Below, one piece after another: positions 24,601 through 33,684 of a stretch of DNA of 64,000 nt. Source of the stretch: Lepus europaeus. Its lineage: Eukaryota > Chordata > Mammalia > Lagomorpha > Leporidae. The stretch is from NCBI RefSeq assembly GCF_033115175.1, contig NC_084834.1, forward strand, positions 120,152,275 through 120,216,274. The letters are read 5' to 3'. Both the position numbers and the translations under genes were made by a program. The stretch's first letter is position 1; the number at the start of each line of letters is the position of its first letter. The notes beneath the pieces are model-generated. The model saw only the letters and a list, made by a program, of their open reading frames with translations. It made no database searches and was not told the DNA's origin.

Positions 24601-27600
24601 AAAAATGAAAAAAATGTGGGCACTGATTATTAGAGCCAATTAAATGTGCCTGACAGAAGGCAGAAGATAATAATAGTCTAGAATAGTTCTGTTGTAGTAA
24701 TAAAGTATTTGTTGTAACCCACTCAATCATATTTTTTTTAAATAGTAAAAGAAGAATTAGGCAAAAAGCCCATTCATTAATTACAAGAGAAAATGAAAGT
24801 TGTGCCAGGAAGGATGTCATTTAGTTAAATGAAATGCAGGGATCTACAGAAAGAAATCTCCTTATGAATGGGTGCCAGAAGACAGTGGGCAGCTCTGTAG
24901 AAAAAGCCCTTCCAGGTAACTGACATCTGCAGTTGTGTCCAGATGCTTTGACATCTGGAGTGGAACTGCCCACACAGGGTTCTCCGGTACTAGATTAATT
25001 CTTTCAGTAGTTCTGACTCAACACCGCAATTCTGTGTTTACCACATGCTTTTTTTAGGATTCTTTTTCATCCTGTTTTTCAGTAAAACAGATTTTGTAGT
25101 TTCTTTTTTACTCAGATATTGTTGCTAAATATTCTGTGAAATAATTTTATGTTCCATTTGATGATTGAAAGAGAATTGTGTTCTTACAATGAATATAAAA
25201 TTATTTCTTTTCTAGGTACACATTCGAGTAGCTTCACCACCAATTAGATATCCGTGCTTCATGGGAATAAACATTCCCACAAAAGAAGAGCTTATTGCCA
25301 ATAAGCCAGAATTTGATAGTCTTGCAGAATATCTTGGTAGGTATTAAAATTCCTGTAAACTTTATGTATTAACAGAAAAAATCCAAAGCTCATCGGTGCT
25401 TATACCGTTAATAAGAAATGTTGCCCAGTACCTGCTAAAAGTAGTTATTGCATATGTTAACCAAGTGCTTAGCACTAGTGAGAGTGGCAGGCATGTACAG
25501 ACACCACAGAGAACGCTATGGGTGCTGGGCCATGCCGAGGGCAGGAAAAACAAAAACAATTGTATTACAGACTCTAATAGAATAATTTGGATGTGCTCAC
25601 AAATCAGAAAAGTAAAGCTTATGAAGTATCTTTCTTTTTTAAAGATTTATATGTTTATCTCAAAGAGTTAGAGAGTGATAGGGAGAGAAAGGTCTACCAT
25701 TGGCTGGTTCACTCCCCAGATGGCCACAATGGCCAGGGCTCGGCCAGGCTAAAACCAGGAGCTTCATCTGGGTCTCCCATGTAGGTTCAGGGGCCCAAAC
25801 ACTTGAGCCATCCTCTGCTGCTTTCCCAGGCCATTAGCAGTGAGCTAGATCAGAAGTGGAACAGCTGAAACTCCAACTGGTATCTACACATGACGTCGCT
25901 TAAGCTGCTGCACCACAAGCTAGCCCTCATCTTTTTAAGATTTATTTATTTATGTATTTGAGAGGCAGAGACAGGGATAGGGTGAGATATTCCATCCGTT
26001 GGTTCACTCTCCATGGTCTGGGCCAGGCTGATGCAAGGAGCCAGGAGCTTCATCTGGGTCTCCCGCATGTGTGGCAGGAGCCGGCACACTTGGGCCAATC
26101 CCGTTGCTTTCCCAGGTGCATTAACAGGGACTTGGATTGGAGGTGGAGCAGCTTCGACTTGAACCAATGCTTACATGGGATGCCGGCGTTGCAGGCAGTG
26201 GTTTAACCTCCTATGCCATAATACTAGCCCCAATAGGCTTAACTTTAACAATGACGTAAGGAAACTTGGAGATTAAAATTGGATAAGACATCTTCCTTCC
26301 AAAGTCAGGGAGTATCAATTATATTTATTTATTTTTTTAAAGATGTATTTATTTATTTGAAATGCAGAGTTAACCCCAAGATAGAGAAGTCTTCCATCTA
26401 CTAGTTCACTCCCCTATATGACTGCAACTGCCAGAGCTGGGCCAGTGTAAAGCCAGGAGCTTCTGCCGGGTCCCCCACATGGGTGTAAGGTCCCAAGGAC
26501 TTGGACCATCTTCCACTGCTTTTCCCAGGCCATAGCAGAGAGCTGCATCAGAAATGGAGCAGCCAGGACTTGAACCAGTGCCTATATGGGATGTTGGCAC
26601 TGCAGGCAATGGCCTTACTTGCTATGCCACAGTGCCAGCCCCTAAATTATATTTAACTGTCACCTGATGTTGGCCATTGTACTTTTGGTATGCCATGTGG
26701 TTGTGGCTGGCATCTCCTTTTGCGGTCATGCCTGTGCCTTTGGCCAAGTATGCTGAACATCACTGATGGATATTATACTGGGCGCACTCATTTTTTGCCC
26801 CAAACTGTGCTATATGCATTATCTTTATTACAATACCATCACAGTAACACGCAGCTGGGCAGTGTTTCCCCATCTCTTGAGAAAGTAGACTTAGGAAGAG
26901 TGACTTTGAGCATAAATGTGAGCTCGATCTTCCTGACCCCTAAATCTATTTTCTTACGTGAGAACATTATTTCGGAAGCCCTTACATCCATTCTAGACTT
27001 GAAGCATTCCCTGCTGGTTTAAATTATGTTATCTCCTAATTCCAATTCAAAATTTAAAAAATAAAGTCTCTGGAATTTATTGATTTTTAAAAATTTTTAT
27101 TGATTTAATTTGGAAGAGAGAGAGACAAAGATCTTTCAACTTTGACTTCCTATATGCCTGCAACAGCTGGGGCTGGGCTGAAGTCAGGAACTTAATCTGG
27201 GTTTCCTACCTGGGTGGCAGGGTCCCAGACACTGGAGCCACCACCTGCGCCCACAGGGCACATTATCAAGAAGCTGCAATGAGGAGCAGAGCTGGGACTC
27301 AGGTCCAGGCACTGATCAGAGGAGCAGGCATCCCCAGTGACCTGCCCGCCTGTATCCCCCTTTTTTTCTTTTTTTTTTAATTGGCTAAAACTATTCTCTA
27401 TTTAACCAATTATTCCTTTTCAAGGAGGTTTCTTGATCTTCTCGTTTTCTTCCTTTAGGAGCCAACAGTGTTGTGTATCTGTCGGTAGAAGGACTGGTTT
27501 CATCTGTACGAGAAGAGATAGAATTTAAACAGCAGAAAGTGAAAAAGCATGATGTGATTCAAGAAAACGGGATTGGTCTGGAAAGCTTTGAAAAGAACGG

Positions 27601-27652
27601 TCACTGCACAGCCTGTCTCACTGGCAAATACCCTGTGGAACTGGAATGGTAG
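12545..27652 (+). CDS. PPAT: Amidophosphoribosyltransferase (PPAT), coding exons 2-11
   Basis: Ten exons (12545-12611, 13833-14039, 17813-17925, 18029-18174, 18493-18565, 19402-19553, 20145-20272, 21965-22186, 25216-25336, 27459-27652) join in frame to 473 codons plus stop. With the 43-residue exon 1 known in mammals, missing here, the protein would be about 516 residues. The cytosolic enzyme converts PRPP and glutamine to phosphoribosylamine, the committed step of purine synthesis. Visible hallmarks: glutaminase-domain HTRYATTG (about residues 91-98) and AHNG (120-123); the PRPP loop [14 protein letters not shown] (384-397); and the four cysteines expected to bind the 4Fe-4S cluster (about 280, 426, 502, 505). 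The catalytic N-terminal Cys and propeptide are in exon 1. No internal stop or frameshift is seen, so the gene looks intact. The promoter, shared with PAICS in mammals, lies upstream. Confidence 0.97.
12919..13259 (+). repeat. CSINE (older type), tail-to-tail with the next
   Basis: Full-length forward element in PPAT intron 2, with TCCCATATGGGCGCTGGTTC and an AAATAAATCTT tail. Confidence 0.94.
13260..13573 (-). repeat. CSINE (older type), tail-to-tail partner
   Basis: Full-length reverse element joined at the tail to the previous one, with a (GA)n tract at 13288-13312. It ends 260 bases before PPAT exon 3. Confidence 0.93.
13833..14039 (+). CDS. PPAT: PPAT exon 3
   Basis: Sixty-nine codons in phase 0 from GMGLVNHVF to ARLRKK, residues about 66-134. 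It carries glutaminase-site motifs HTRYATTG and AHNGEL. Acceptor AAG before 13833, donor GTAAGT at 14040. An ATG occurs at 13836 but is internal. Confidence 0.96.
14548..14830 (+). repeat. CSINE, diverged
   Basis: Old forward element with TTGGTTCAAATCCTGGCTCC (B box) and GGGAGATCTCTATCTG. Confidence 0.8.
14846..15105 (+). repeat. CSINE, diverged
   Basis: Old forward element, immediately following another; GGTGGGAGACCTGGAGTGAG and TTGCTCGCTCTTTCTG are recognisable. Confidence 0.75.
15110..15710. repeat. Possible ancient LTR-like repeat in PPAT intron 3
   Basis: Phrases such as CATTTTATTATAAAGGGTAT, GATTGGCTCACACTTGAGCC and GAGGCCGAAAGTTCCAACC recall an ancient mammalian LTR. The family is not identified. 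Confidence 0.35.
15711..16883 (+). other. PPAT: PPAT intron 3, unassigned part
   Basis: No repeat is recognised. Positions 16420-16800 are GC-richer than their surroundings and have overlapping short open frames on both strands without a known domain. Confidence 0.5.
16884..17364 (-). repeat. CSINE split by an L1 scrap
   Basis: Tail half at 16884-17037 and head half at 17233-17364 are separated by the L1-like insertion. Confidence 0.75.
17038..17232 (-). mobile_element. 5'-truncated L1 3' end inserted in a CSINE
   Basis: A T/G-rich start, then AGAATTTATTTTGTTTAAG and a pyrimidine-rich stretch like the L1 3' end above. It splits a CSINE. Similar words GCCATCTTCTGTTG and GCCATCTCCCATTG flank it as a probable target duplication. 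Confidence 0.5.
17412..17610 (-). repeat. CSINE, partial
   Basis: Reverse old element with CCACTGGTTTGCTCCCC and GGGACTGGGCCAAGCC. It ends about 200 bases before PPAT exon 4. Confidence 0.75.
17813..17925 (+). CDS. PPAT: PPAT exon 4
   Basis: Starts [15 protein letters not shown] and ends DDTPDWVA plus two bases of a split Arg codon. The SSDSE segment holds the Asp conserved in the glutamine site of the family. Acceptor TAG, donor GTAATA (moderately weak). Confidence 0.95.
18029..18174 (+). CDS. PPAT: PPAT exon 5
   Basis: Completes the split Arg, then encodes IKNLMKEAP through ISDINDK-type sequence containing [12 protein letters not shown]. Only 103 bases separate it from exon 4, the shortest intron in the window. 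Acceptor CAG, donor GTAATG. Confidence 0.95.
18493..18565 (+). CDS. PPAT: PPAT exon 6
   Basis: Seventy-three bases encoding [23 protein letters not shown], flanked by split Glu and Arg codons. Acceptor CAG at 18492, donor GTAAGT at 18566. Missed by simple open-frame length filters because it is short. Confidence 0.94.
18726..19022 (-). repeat. CSINE, diverged
   Basis: Reverse old element in PPAT intron 6, from ATTTAATAGGCAGAGAGACAG to AAATGCCTGCCCTC. Confidence 0.8.
19402..19553 (+). CDS. PPAT: PPAT exon 7
   Basis: Encodes [16 protein letters not shown] through FARPDSMFE. It contains the first predicted iron-sulphur cysteine, in [10 protein letters not shown] (about residue 280). Acceptor AAG, donor GTAAGT. 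The last base plus AC of exon 8 makes an Asn codon (296), where I recall Asp in human. Confidence 0.95.
19655..19955 (-). repeat. CSINE (older type)
   Basis: Reverse element with a GA tract ending in GCGCGCAC. The words AAAGTCAAATTT and AAGGTCAAATTT flank it as an imperfect duplication. PPAT intron 7. Confidence 0.88.
20145..20272 (+). CDS. PPAT: PPAT exon 8
   Basis: Encodes [42 protein letters not shown] (residues about 297-338), which leads into the phosphoribosyltransferase domain. Acceptor CAG, donor GTGTGT. Confidence 0.95.
20542..20820. mobile_element. Tc1/mariner (Tigger-type) MITE with terminal inverted repeats
   Basis: The left end CAGGTTGAGCATCTCTATTC and the right end, read in reverse as CACTGAATATCCCTTATCTG, are imperfect inverted copies. 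Each is flanked by TA (20540-20541 and 20821-20822), the target duplication of this superfamily. It is 279 bases long with no coding capacity, in PPAT intron 8. Confidence 0.75.
21098..21425 (-). repeat. CSINE, diverged
   Basis: Reverse old element in PPAT intron 8; TCCTCTGGTTCGCTCCCC is recognisable. Confidence 0.7.
21965..22186 (+). CDS. PPAT: PPAT exon 9 (PRPP-binding loop)
   Basis: Seventy-four phase-0 codons from [22 protein letters not shown] to LKESGAKE. It carries the type I phosphoribosyltransferase signature [12 protein letters not shown] at about residues 386-397, whose acidic pair binds the ribose hydroxyls of PRPP. Acceptor CAG, donor GTGAGT. Confidence 0.97.
22570..22720. repeat. 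Possible L1 3' UTR scrap
   Basis: CATGGTGTTTTGATACTTGTG resembles a phrase in old L1 3' UTRs. Short, PPAT intron 9. Confidence 0.35.
22800..23104 (-). repeat. CSINE, diverged
   Basis: Reverse old element in PPAT intron 9, with CAGGTCTCCCACGTGAATG and CACTGCACCACAATCCCTGG. Confidence 0.85.
23290..24013 (+). mobile_element. Tigger1 DNA transposon fragment (pogo-like transposase remnant)
   Basis: The sequence follows the mammalian Tigger1 transposase region, from the segment around GTGTTCAAGAGGAAGGAAG to the one around GACCTATTGCTCAAC. It is full of stops and indels, lacks both terminal repeats and is cut at its right end by a CSINE. It lies in PPAT intron 9. Recognition is by remembered consensus. 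Confidence 0.85.
24014..24328 (+). repeat. CSINE interrupting Tigger1
   Basis: Forward element from GGGCCAGTGTTGTGGGTTAAG to CAAATAAGTACATC, cutting the right side of the Tigger1 remnant. Confidence 0.9.
24329..24494 (+). repeat. CSINE, 3'-truncated
   Basis: Forward element head and middle only, immediately behind another CSINE. Confidence 0.88.
25216..25336 (+). CDS. PPAT: PPAT exon 10
   Basis: Encodes [40 protein letters not shown]. The Cys in RYPCFMG (about 426) is the second predicted cluster ligand. Acceptor TAG, donor GTAGGT. Confidence 0.95.
25637..25926 (-). repeat. CSINE
   Basis: Reverse element, first of a series in the same orientation in PPAT intron 10. Confidence 0.9.
25929..26231 (-). 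repeat. CSINE
   Basis: Reverse element joined almost directly to the previous one; full set of tail, CT-box and head. Confidence 0.9.
26332..26642 (-). repeat. CSINE
   Basis: Reverse full-length element ending CCACAGTGCCAGCCCC. Confidence 0.92.
26800..26960 (-). repeat. MIR-like fragment
   Basis: Reverse-strand MIR features are visible: the CTGTGCTATATGCATTATCT segment and GAGAAAGTAGACTTAGGAAGAG. Diverged; PPAT intron 10. Confidence 0.55.
27085..27345 (-). repeat. CSINE, diverged
   Basis: Reverse old element ending about 110 bases before PPAT exon 11. Confidence 0.78.
27459..27652 (+). CDS. PPAT: PPAT exon 11 with stop codon
   Basis: Encodes [12 protein letters not shown] through [15 protein letters not shown] and ends TAG at 27650-27652. 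The CTAC pair (about 502 and 505) gives the last two cluster ligands. The HDVIQENG stretch appears one residue shorter than my recollection of human PPAT. Confidence 0.96.
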
Positions 27653-28175
27653 CTCGCCGGGCAGATGTATTGCTGCAGCAGACAGCTGGGCGAGAAGCGC
27701 CAGCGGTTACACCCTTCCTATTTACCGGTACTCAGTTGGTACAATAGAAAACGCCACATGCTCGTGTACCCGTACAACTTTTGGGGTTTTTTTCTGGAAA
27801 GGTTACCAAAGCGTATAACTGAACCTTGCTAATTGCATTTCATACAGCAGTGTAGAGTGGTGGGGTTTTTTTGTTTGTTTATTTTTTTTTGGTTTTTGTT
27901 TTGTTTTGTTTTTTTGCTATAAGCAGTGGCAGACCCTTGCAGCTAGTAAGTGGCACGTGTCAGATCCATGTTTTAAAGGGTTTGTAAGATGTTAGACTAA
28001 GACAGGAGATAGGAGGCAGACAGGACAGGTGAGTTAAATGTAGCAGTTCATGCAGAGTTTGAATGTATCAGACCCCACAGGTGGCTAGCCTCCATAGTTC
28101 TGGCTATGGTTAGGAATTTGGCTTCCCTATCTAGCCTTAGACAAAGCTGTATAAAGCAAAAACGAAAATCATCTT

Positions 28176-28260
28176 TTTGTGCCTCAGTTTCCCCACTTGT
28201 GCAGTGGGGTATTTTTATTGTTAAATAATTATTGGGACTGTGAATAAGTCCTACTCCTGG
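28176..28260 (+). repeat. MIR-like scrap in the PPAT 3' UTR
   Basis: GTGCCTCAGTTTCCCCACTTG followed by CAGTGGGGTATT resembles the MIR segment that precedes the AAATGGGG stretch. Short and diverged. Confidence 0.45.
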
Positions 28261-29718
28261 TGATTAGAGCCAACATTGCACCCCTAAATTTGTGATTTTT
28301 AAGTTTTAAAAGCTAATAGTTACCAGCTCTTTTGAAACTAGTTTGTAGCTAAGGTTTCATGGTGGAGGAGGGGAAATACAGTTAGGCATCTATCTTTGGG
28401 ATTGTTGTAAAAATCTGCCTATGGAAAAGATTTTCCTACATTCGACCACAAAATATGATTTGTCACACTTAGTGCCCTGTGCTGTAAGCCCAGCGAATAA
28501 CCCAGCACATCTGAAATGAAGCCAAATGTTTGGATCCCGACAAACCGTTTCTCCTTAGTTTTGCTTAACTATCATGCTTTTTGAATGAAGTACTTAATCA
28601 CTCATAAGCATATATTCATTTATATATAAATATATATATACAGACGTATACACACATACGTACAATTGCAGTTAATGATCAGGAAGAAATATGGTAGGGA
28701 CCAAGTTTTTTTAAGTATCAAGGAGACAACTACTTTTTTGACATTTGAATGCCCACATTTACTCATCGACTTATAATCACTCTTTTCTGCTTGATTAGGG
28801 TCTAGAGAATTTGATTTTTTAAAAATATTTTTCTTATAACATCTGAGATTTAGGTTAAGGTGACTTACCCATCAACCCTGCTTCTGTAAGATTTTTTAAA
28901 CATGAAAGTGTTTGTTTCTGTTGTGTTACCACAGTCTGACGTATATAGCATTCAAGTCTGCTTAGAAGTGTAGTATTTATTAGTGGCTGCAGTTGCTGGT
29001 CTTCATCTGGCGTATCACCTGGTGTCCTGCAGCAGTGGCTCAGGTGCAGGCAGAGTGGCAGTGCAGAGCCCTGGGGCCATGCTGGGGGCGCAACACCGAG
29101 GCAACGAGCCCCCGGACTCACATGTGACCTGGCCTTCCTTACCTTCAATTTGTGAAAAACAAGACACTCAGGGAAAGTACTACACCAAAATCTGATCAAC
29201 CTTCATGTTCTTCGTAGTTCATTTCACTGAGATGCTTTTATAAAGGAAGATAATACTGTGACAGCTGGCTGATGCTACAGATTTCATTGTTTTTCTCCAA
29301 CATGGACTTGGATTTCACAAGTTTCTGACATCTGAACTAAATTACAGGTTTTTTTTTTTTTTTTTTAACTGATGTAGTTTCAAATGTTGTTTAACTGCTT
29401 TAAATTTATATGAAAATTGTAAACTGCGAAGATGAGAACTGTGTTTTCACAGGATCTATATTGTGAACTAAACTAAGCCTATGTTTTTGTGACCTCTTTG
29501 TGATGCCTTGGTTGCAAATATATGTAATAAGCGTATTTGAACACGTATGTGCTTTTTGAAAAACGGTGACTTCTAGTAAGTACTTGTCAGTAAACAGCAC
29601 AAAGACATGTAGGCTCCACTCTTGGTATCAGCTAGTTAGATCTTCTCTGATCTGGACATTTCAACAAATAGACCATCTCTTATAAACCAGAAAAACCACT
29701 TGTTGAAAATGAGGGACA

Positions 29719-29724
29719 AATAAA
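29719..29724 (+). terminator. PPAT: PPAT polyadenylation signal AATAAA
   Basis: The only canonical AATAAA I found in the 2 kb after the PPAT stop. A SINE begins about 25 bases downstream, marking the end of repeat-free transcript sequence. Confidence 0.65.
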
Positions 29725-29747
29725 GTTGTTAGAAAAAGCAAGACCCG

Positions 29748-29985
29748 CGTGGCTGTTTCGCATGCCAATAAGATGCCTCTTGGCACGCTGATATCCCACA
29801 TCACAGTTCCTGGGTTCAAATCCCAGCCCCGGTCCTGATTCCACCTTCCTGCAGCACACACCCTAGGAAGCAGCAGGTGCTATAGTTAGGTCCCTGCCAT
29901 CCTTAGGGGATACCTGGTTAGTCGCTAGCTCCTGACTTCAGCTTGATCCAGCCCTGGCTGTTGCAGGCGTTTGGGGGAGTGAACC
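29748..29985 (+). repeat. CSINE, diverged, after PPAT 3' end
   Basis: Old forward element (GGGTTCAAATCCCAGCCCC B box) that truncates before its tail. It begins just past the PPAT polyadenylation signal. Confidence 0.75.
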
Positions 29986-29989
29986 AGTG

Positions 29990-30155
29990 CACTACAGTAT
30001 ATACAGTCAATTGGATATTATTCAGCACCTTAAAAATAATAAAGTATGATGCCATGAAGTGACACAGAGGAAACTTCAATGCCTGTTACTCAATGGTAGA
30101 AGCCAGCCTGAATGACACTCTGCAAGAAGCAAAACTAGGGAAGCAGCATCCTGTG
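29990..30155 (+). mobile_element. L1 ORF2 3'-end fragment
   Basis: TTGGATATTATTCAGCACCTT and the later AGAAGCCAGCCTGAA follow the end of L1 ORF2 and the start of the 3' UTR. It is a short relic between a SINE and an LTR-like block. Confidence 0.6.
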
Positions 30156-30239
30156 TCGTGTGCTTGGGATCAAGGCCTGCTTCCGCTTCCCATCTGCAGG
30201 GTCTTAGTCCACCCGAAGGAGGATGGACTGGGTCCGAGG

Positions 30240-30523
30240 AAAGGTAAGTGCGCCGCTCGCCTGTTCCCCAGCCTCCCTTGATCCCAGGAGACAATCTGAT
30301 GCCGAGGGGAGTCGAGTCAAGCAGGAACTCGTTTATTGTCGCGCAGTAAGCCTCTTTTAAAGCAAAAAACCGGAAAGCTATAGGGGAGGGGAAGCGAAGC
30401 CAGCCAATCGTTTTAAAGGTTACCCTATGTGCACTCAGTTTCCATAGGGTCCACGGGCTGATGTCCTCTCTCCTGATGCCTGTGTCCAATCAAGTTTTCT
30501 TGTACACAGCTCGGACTCCGCCC
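30240..30523 (-). mobile_element. Probable solo LTR adjoining the PRPF6 pseudogene
   Basis: Reverse-strand CCAAT motifs, a GCTTTAAAAGAGG TATA-like box and a CAATAAAC signal (antisense GTTTATTG at about 30332) lie in LTR order. It abuts the point where PRPF6 homology stops. Confidence 0.45.
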
Positions 30524-30935
30524 GTCTAACTTCCTCTGGGCGCCATCTTCTTGTCCAGCGCTGCCTAGATGGCAGCCACCTCATCGTCCTTCTCGTAGGG
30601 CCCGCTGGAGAAGAGGCTGCCGGCCTAGCCGCTGAACTCGTCGTAGTTGGTGTCGTTCAGGTCATCGTCGTCATCGTCGGCAGCCTGGTTCTTCTTCATC
30701 TGGTCCCCAGCGGTCCTCTTGCCGGGGGTACTTGGCGATCCTCCACAGGGTCGTTGGCATCCCCGGGCAGGTCCGATGTCCGACCAGGTGGTGAAGCCGG
30801 TAGCCCCCCGGCCCAGCCCCAGCACATAGCCAAGTGGGGCGGGCATGCCCAGGAACGGCTTCTTCTTGTTCATGGCGGCGAGGAGACACGAAGCCACAGC
30901 CCAAGACTCTGAGCCGAGCTGGCCACAGCGCCGTC
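30524..30935 (-). pseudogene. PRPF6P: PRPF6 processed pseudogene, 5' end only
   Basis: On the reverse strand an ATG at 30873-30871 starts [29 protein letters not shown], followed by [25 protein letters not shown]. This is the N-terminus of the U4/U6.U5 tri-snRNP protein PRPF6. Between the two stretches an inserted G and a later one-base loss shift the frame and restore it. TAG stops occur at 30627-30625 and 30567-30565. Homology extends into 5' UTR-like sequence and stops near 30524, where LTR-like sequence begins. No introns are present, so it is a retrocopy whose 3' part was lost or separated. Confidence 0.85.
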
Positions 30936-31009
30936 ATCATGAAAGGTCACAGCCACGCGTCACCCGCGCCCCAGAAGCAGAGTGCACCATCTTTGCCACC
31001 CTCATGCCC

Positions 31010-31216
31010 TGCACCAATCCAGCTCCCTGCTGATAGGCCTGGGAGGCAGCAGATGATGGCCCACGTGTTGCCGCCACCCGTGTGTGAGACCCAGATGGAG
31101 TTCCTGGCTCCTGATTTGGGCCCAACTATTGCAAGCATCTGAGGAGTGGAATCAGAGGATGGAAGATCTCTCTTGTCACTGGCTTTCAAATAGATTCTCA
31201 AATAAACCTTAAGGGG
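31010..31216 (+). repeat. CSINE, 5'-truncated
   Basis: Forward 3' two-thirds, from CAATCCAGCTCCCTGCTG to CAAATAAACCTTAA. Confidence 0.82.
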
Positions 31217-31284
31217 AAAAAAATGGGTGAAAGAGGGAAGAGTGAATGGGTTTCTAGGGCAGTGAAATTGAATTGTAACAAATG

Positions 31285-31545
31285 GGCCTCTGGAGGTTCT
31301 GGTCCTGGCTGTTCCACTTCCACTTCCAATCCAGCTCTCTGCTATGGCCTAGGAAAGCAGTGGAGGATGGCCCAAGTCCTTGGGCCCTTGCACCAGCGTG
31401 GGAGACCTGAAAGAAGCTCCTAGCTCCTGGCTCTGGCTATTGGGGCCCTTTGGAGAGTGAACCAGTGGATGGAAGACCTCTCTCTCTCTCTCTCTCTCTT
31501 TGCCATGGCCACTCTCTAACTCTTTCAAATAAATTAATTTTAAAA
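31285..31545 (+). repeat. CSINE, 5'-truncated
   Basis: Forward element from TTCTGGTCCTGGCTG to CTCTTTCAAATAAATTAA, with a (TC)n tract at 31479-31499. Confidence 0.88.
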
Positions 31546-31712
31546 AATAGGCCTCTCTGGTTGAGGAGACTGCATATAAAAGAAAATAAATCTGCGTGAC
31601 ATGGATGGGGAGTGTCTGTACCTTCAATTCAGTTTTGCTATGAGTCTCAAACTGCTCCAAAAAATAAAGTGTATTTTAAATAATTAGTGAATGGAACCAA
31701 AGAAAAAAATGC

Positions 31713-31966
31713 AGGGGCTGGCATTGTGGTGCAGTGGGTAAAGCTGCTGCCTGCAGTGCCAGCATCCCATATGGGCTCTGGTTCGAGTCCTGGCTACTCC
31801 ACTTCTGATCCAGCTCCCTGTTAATGGCCTGGGTGGGAGACCAGGAAGAAGCTCCGGGCTACTGGCTTTGGTCTGGCCCAGCCCTAGCCATTGCGGCCAT
31901 TTGGGGAGTGGAACCACGGGTGACGATCTCTCTCTAATTGCCTTTCAAATAAATCTTTAAAAATAA
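31713..31966 (+). repeat. CSINE with internal deletion
   Basis: Forward element; the GGAAAGCAGTGGAAGATGGCCC segment after GGCCTGGG is missing. Confidence 0.9.
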
Positions 31967-32595
31967 TCAAAATAATAGATGCATATTCTTTGAAAGTTAG
32001 AAAACAAGGTCACTACTCTTTCCAGTTGTACTCTATACTGCACCTGCATTTTACCCTTTTTCTGTTAATATGTTTTAGATACTTACACGGTGTTTTAGCC
32101 GATTTTAGGACATCTCATTTTCCTGCCTTGGAATTTGACAAAGTCTGTCGGGACAGGTAGAGGACATATTCAAACATTCAAAGTGTGATTGCCTCAAAAT
32201 CCTGCCCTTGTACCTTGAATTTCGAATGCTTCCTTTCTTGGTTTCCAGTAGAACCTAGACAGCTCCTCTCAGGAAAACTTCCAGTCTGTTTGTAAAACAG
32301 GTCAAAGTGAACATCTAAGCCTCTTCCAAAAACAGCTACATGCTCCTGAGACAATAAGCTGCAACATGCAATACACACCCATGCTTTGGGTGCAGACATT
32401 GTCTTATGTAGTTGGGAAATTGCTGGATGGCAGGAACCAGAGTCTCTCATAGGATACACAAGAATACTGGATTCTTTGCATTTGGCAAAGTGAAAAATGA
32501 CTGTGCAGAGAGATCTAAATAGTCTTCCTCAATCCTGGAAGACCGCTTGTGTGGCTTCAGCCTCAACACACTGACAGTTGTGAACGATGTGATGG

Positions 32596-32915
32596 TTGGC
32601 TGGCGCCGTGGCTTAATGGGCTAATTCTCCGCCTGCGGCGCCGGCACCCCAGGTTCTAGTTCTGGTAGGGACGCTGGATTCTGTCCCGGTTGCTCCTCTT
32701 CCAGTCCAGCTCTCTGCTGTGGCCCGGGAAGGCAGTGGAGGATGGCCCAAGTGCTTGGGCCCTGCACCCTAGGGGAGACCAGGAGGGAGCTCCTGGCTTT
32801 GGATCGGCGCGCCGGCTGTAGCGGCCACTTGGGGGGTGAACCAACGGAAAAAGGAAGACCTTTCTCTCTGTCTCTTACTAACTCTGCCTGTCAAAAAACA
32901 AACAAAAAAAACCAG
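32596..32915 (+). repeat. CSINE (young type) with target duplication
   Basis: Forward full-length element flanked by GATGTGATGG at 32586-32595 and 32916-32925. Confidence 0.93.
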
Positions 32916-33212
32916 GATGTGATGGCTGATTTTACGTGACAATTTGGTTAGGCTGTTGTACCCAATTGTTGGTTCAGTCCACATGTTGCTGTGACAGGTG
33001 TCTTTAGATGTGTTTATTTAAATCAGCAGACTTTATGAGTGAGCCTCATCCAGTCAGATTAAGACCTTTTGGAGCAAAGATGGATTTCCTAAAACCAGTG
33101 TCTTCAAGCCTGCAACACTGGAATTGTGCCTGAGTTTCCAGCCCTCTGGCCTGTGGAAATTGAGCTGAAACCTGCAACCTGGGGTGAGTCTCTGACATGG
33201 CAGTGAAGACAG

Positions 33213-33430
33213 CCCGGGATGCCGCATCCCACATCGGAGTGCCTGGATTCGAGTCTTTGCTGCAGATTCCAGCTTCCTGCTGATGTGCACCCTGGAAGGC
33301 AGCTGGCGATGGTGCAGGTGCTGGAGTCTCTGCCACCTACGTGGGAGACCTGGCTTGAGTTCAGGATTCTGGATTTGGCCTGGCTCTGCCCTGCTGTTGC
33401 AGGCATTCGGGGAATAAACAAGCTGATGAG

Positions 33431-33475
<45 letters not shown>

Positions 33476-33493
33476 GCCTTTCAAATTTTTTTA
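33213..33493 (+). repeat. CSINE, diverged, with long (TC)n
   Basis: Old forward element; a (TC)n tract of about 38 bases spans 33432-33469. Confidence 0.82.
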
Positions 33494-33519
33494 AAATGTT
33501 TTCTTCCAGCTTTTCTTTT

Positions 33520-33651
33520 TATTATTTAACAGGTAGAGTTATAGATAATGAGAGAGAGAGAGAGAAAGGTCTTCCTTCCGTTGGTTCACTCCAGGTGACC
33601 GAGAGAAAGAGAGAGAAAGGTCTTCCTTCCGTTGGTTCACTCCAAGTGACC

Positions 33652-33684
<33 letters not shown>

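Larger units (their letters stand above)
27653..29740 (+). other. PPAT: PPAT 3' untranslated region
   Basis: About 2.1 kb of AT-rich sequence without any CSINE follows the stop codon, in contrast to the SINE-packed flanks. It holds a T/G-rich run (27870-27915), a TA-rich stretch (28620-28665), a MIR-like scrap near 28180-28255 and a T run at 29349-29366. The end is set by the AATAAA at 29719; the cleavage site is inferred. Confidence 0.75.

Noticed and set aside
33432..33470. (TC)n, (GA)n, (GT)n and (TA)n tracts considered as a CRISPR-like or satellite array
   Set aside because: They are simple microsatellites, mostly in the CT box of SINEs; no spaced repeats exist in the window.
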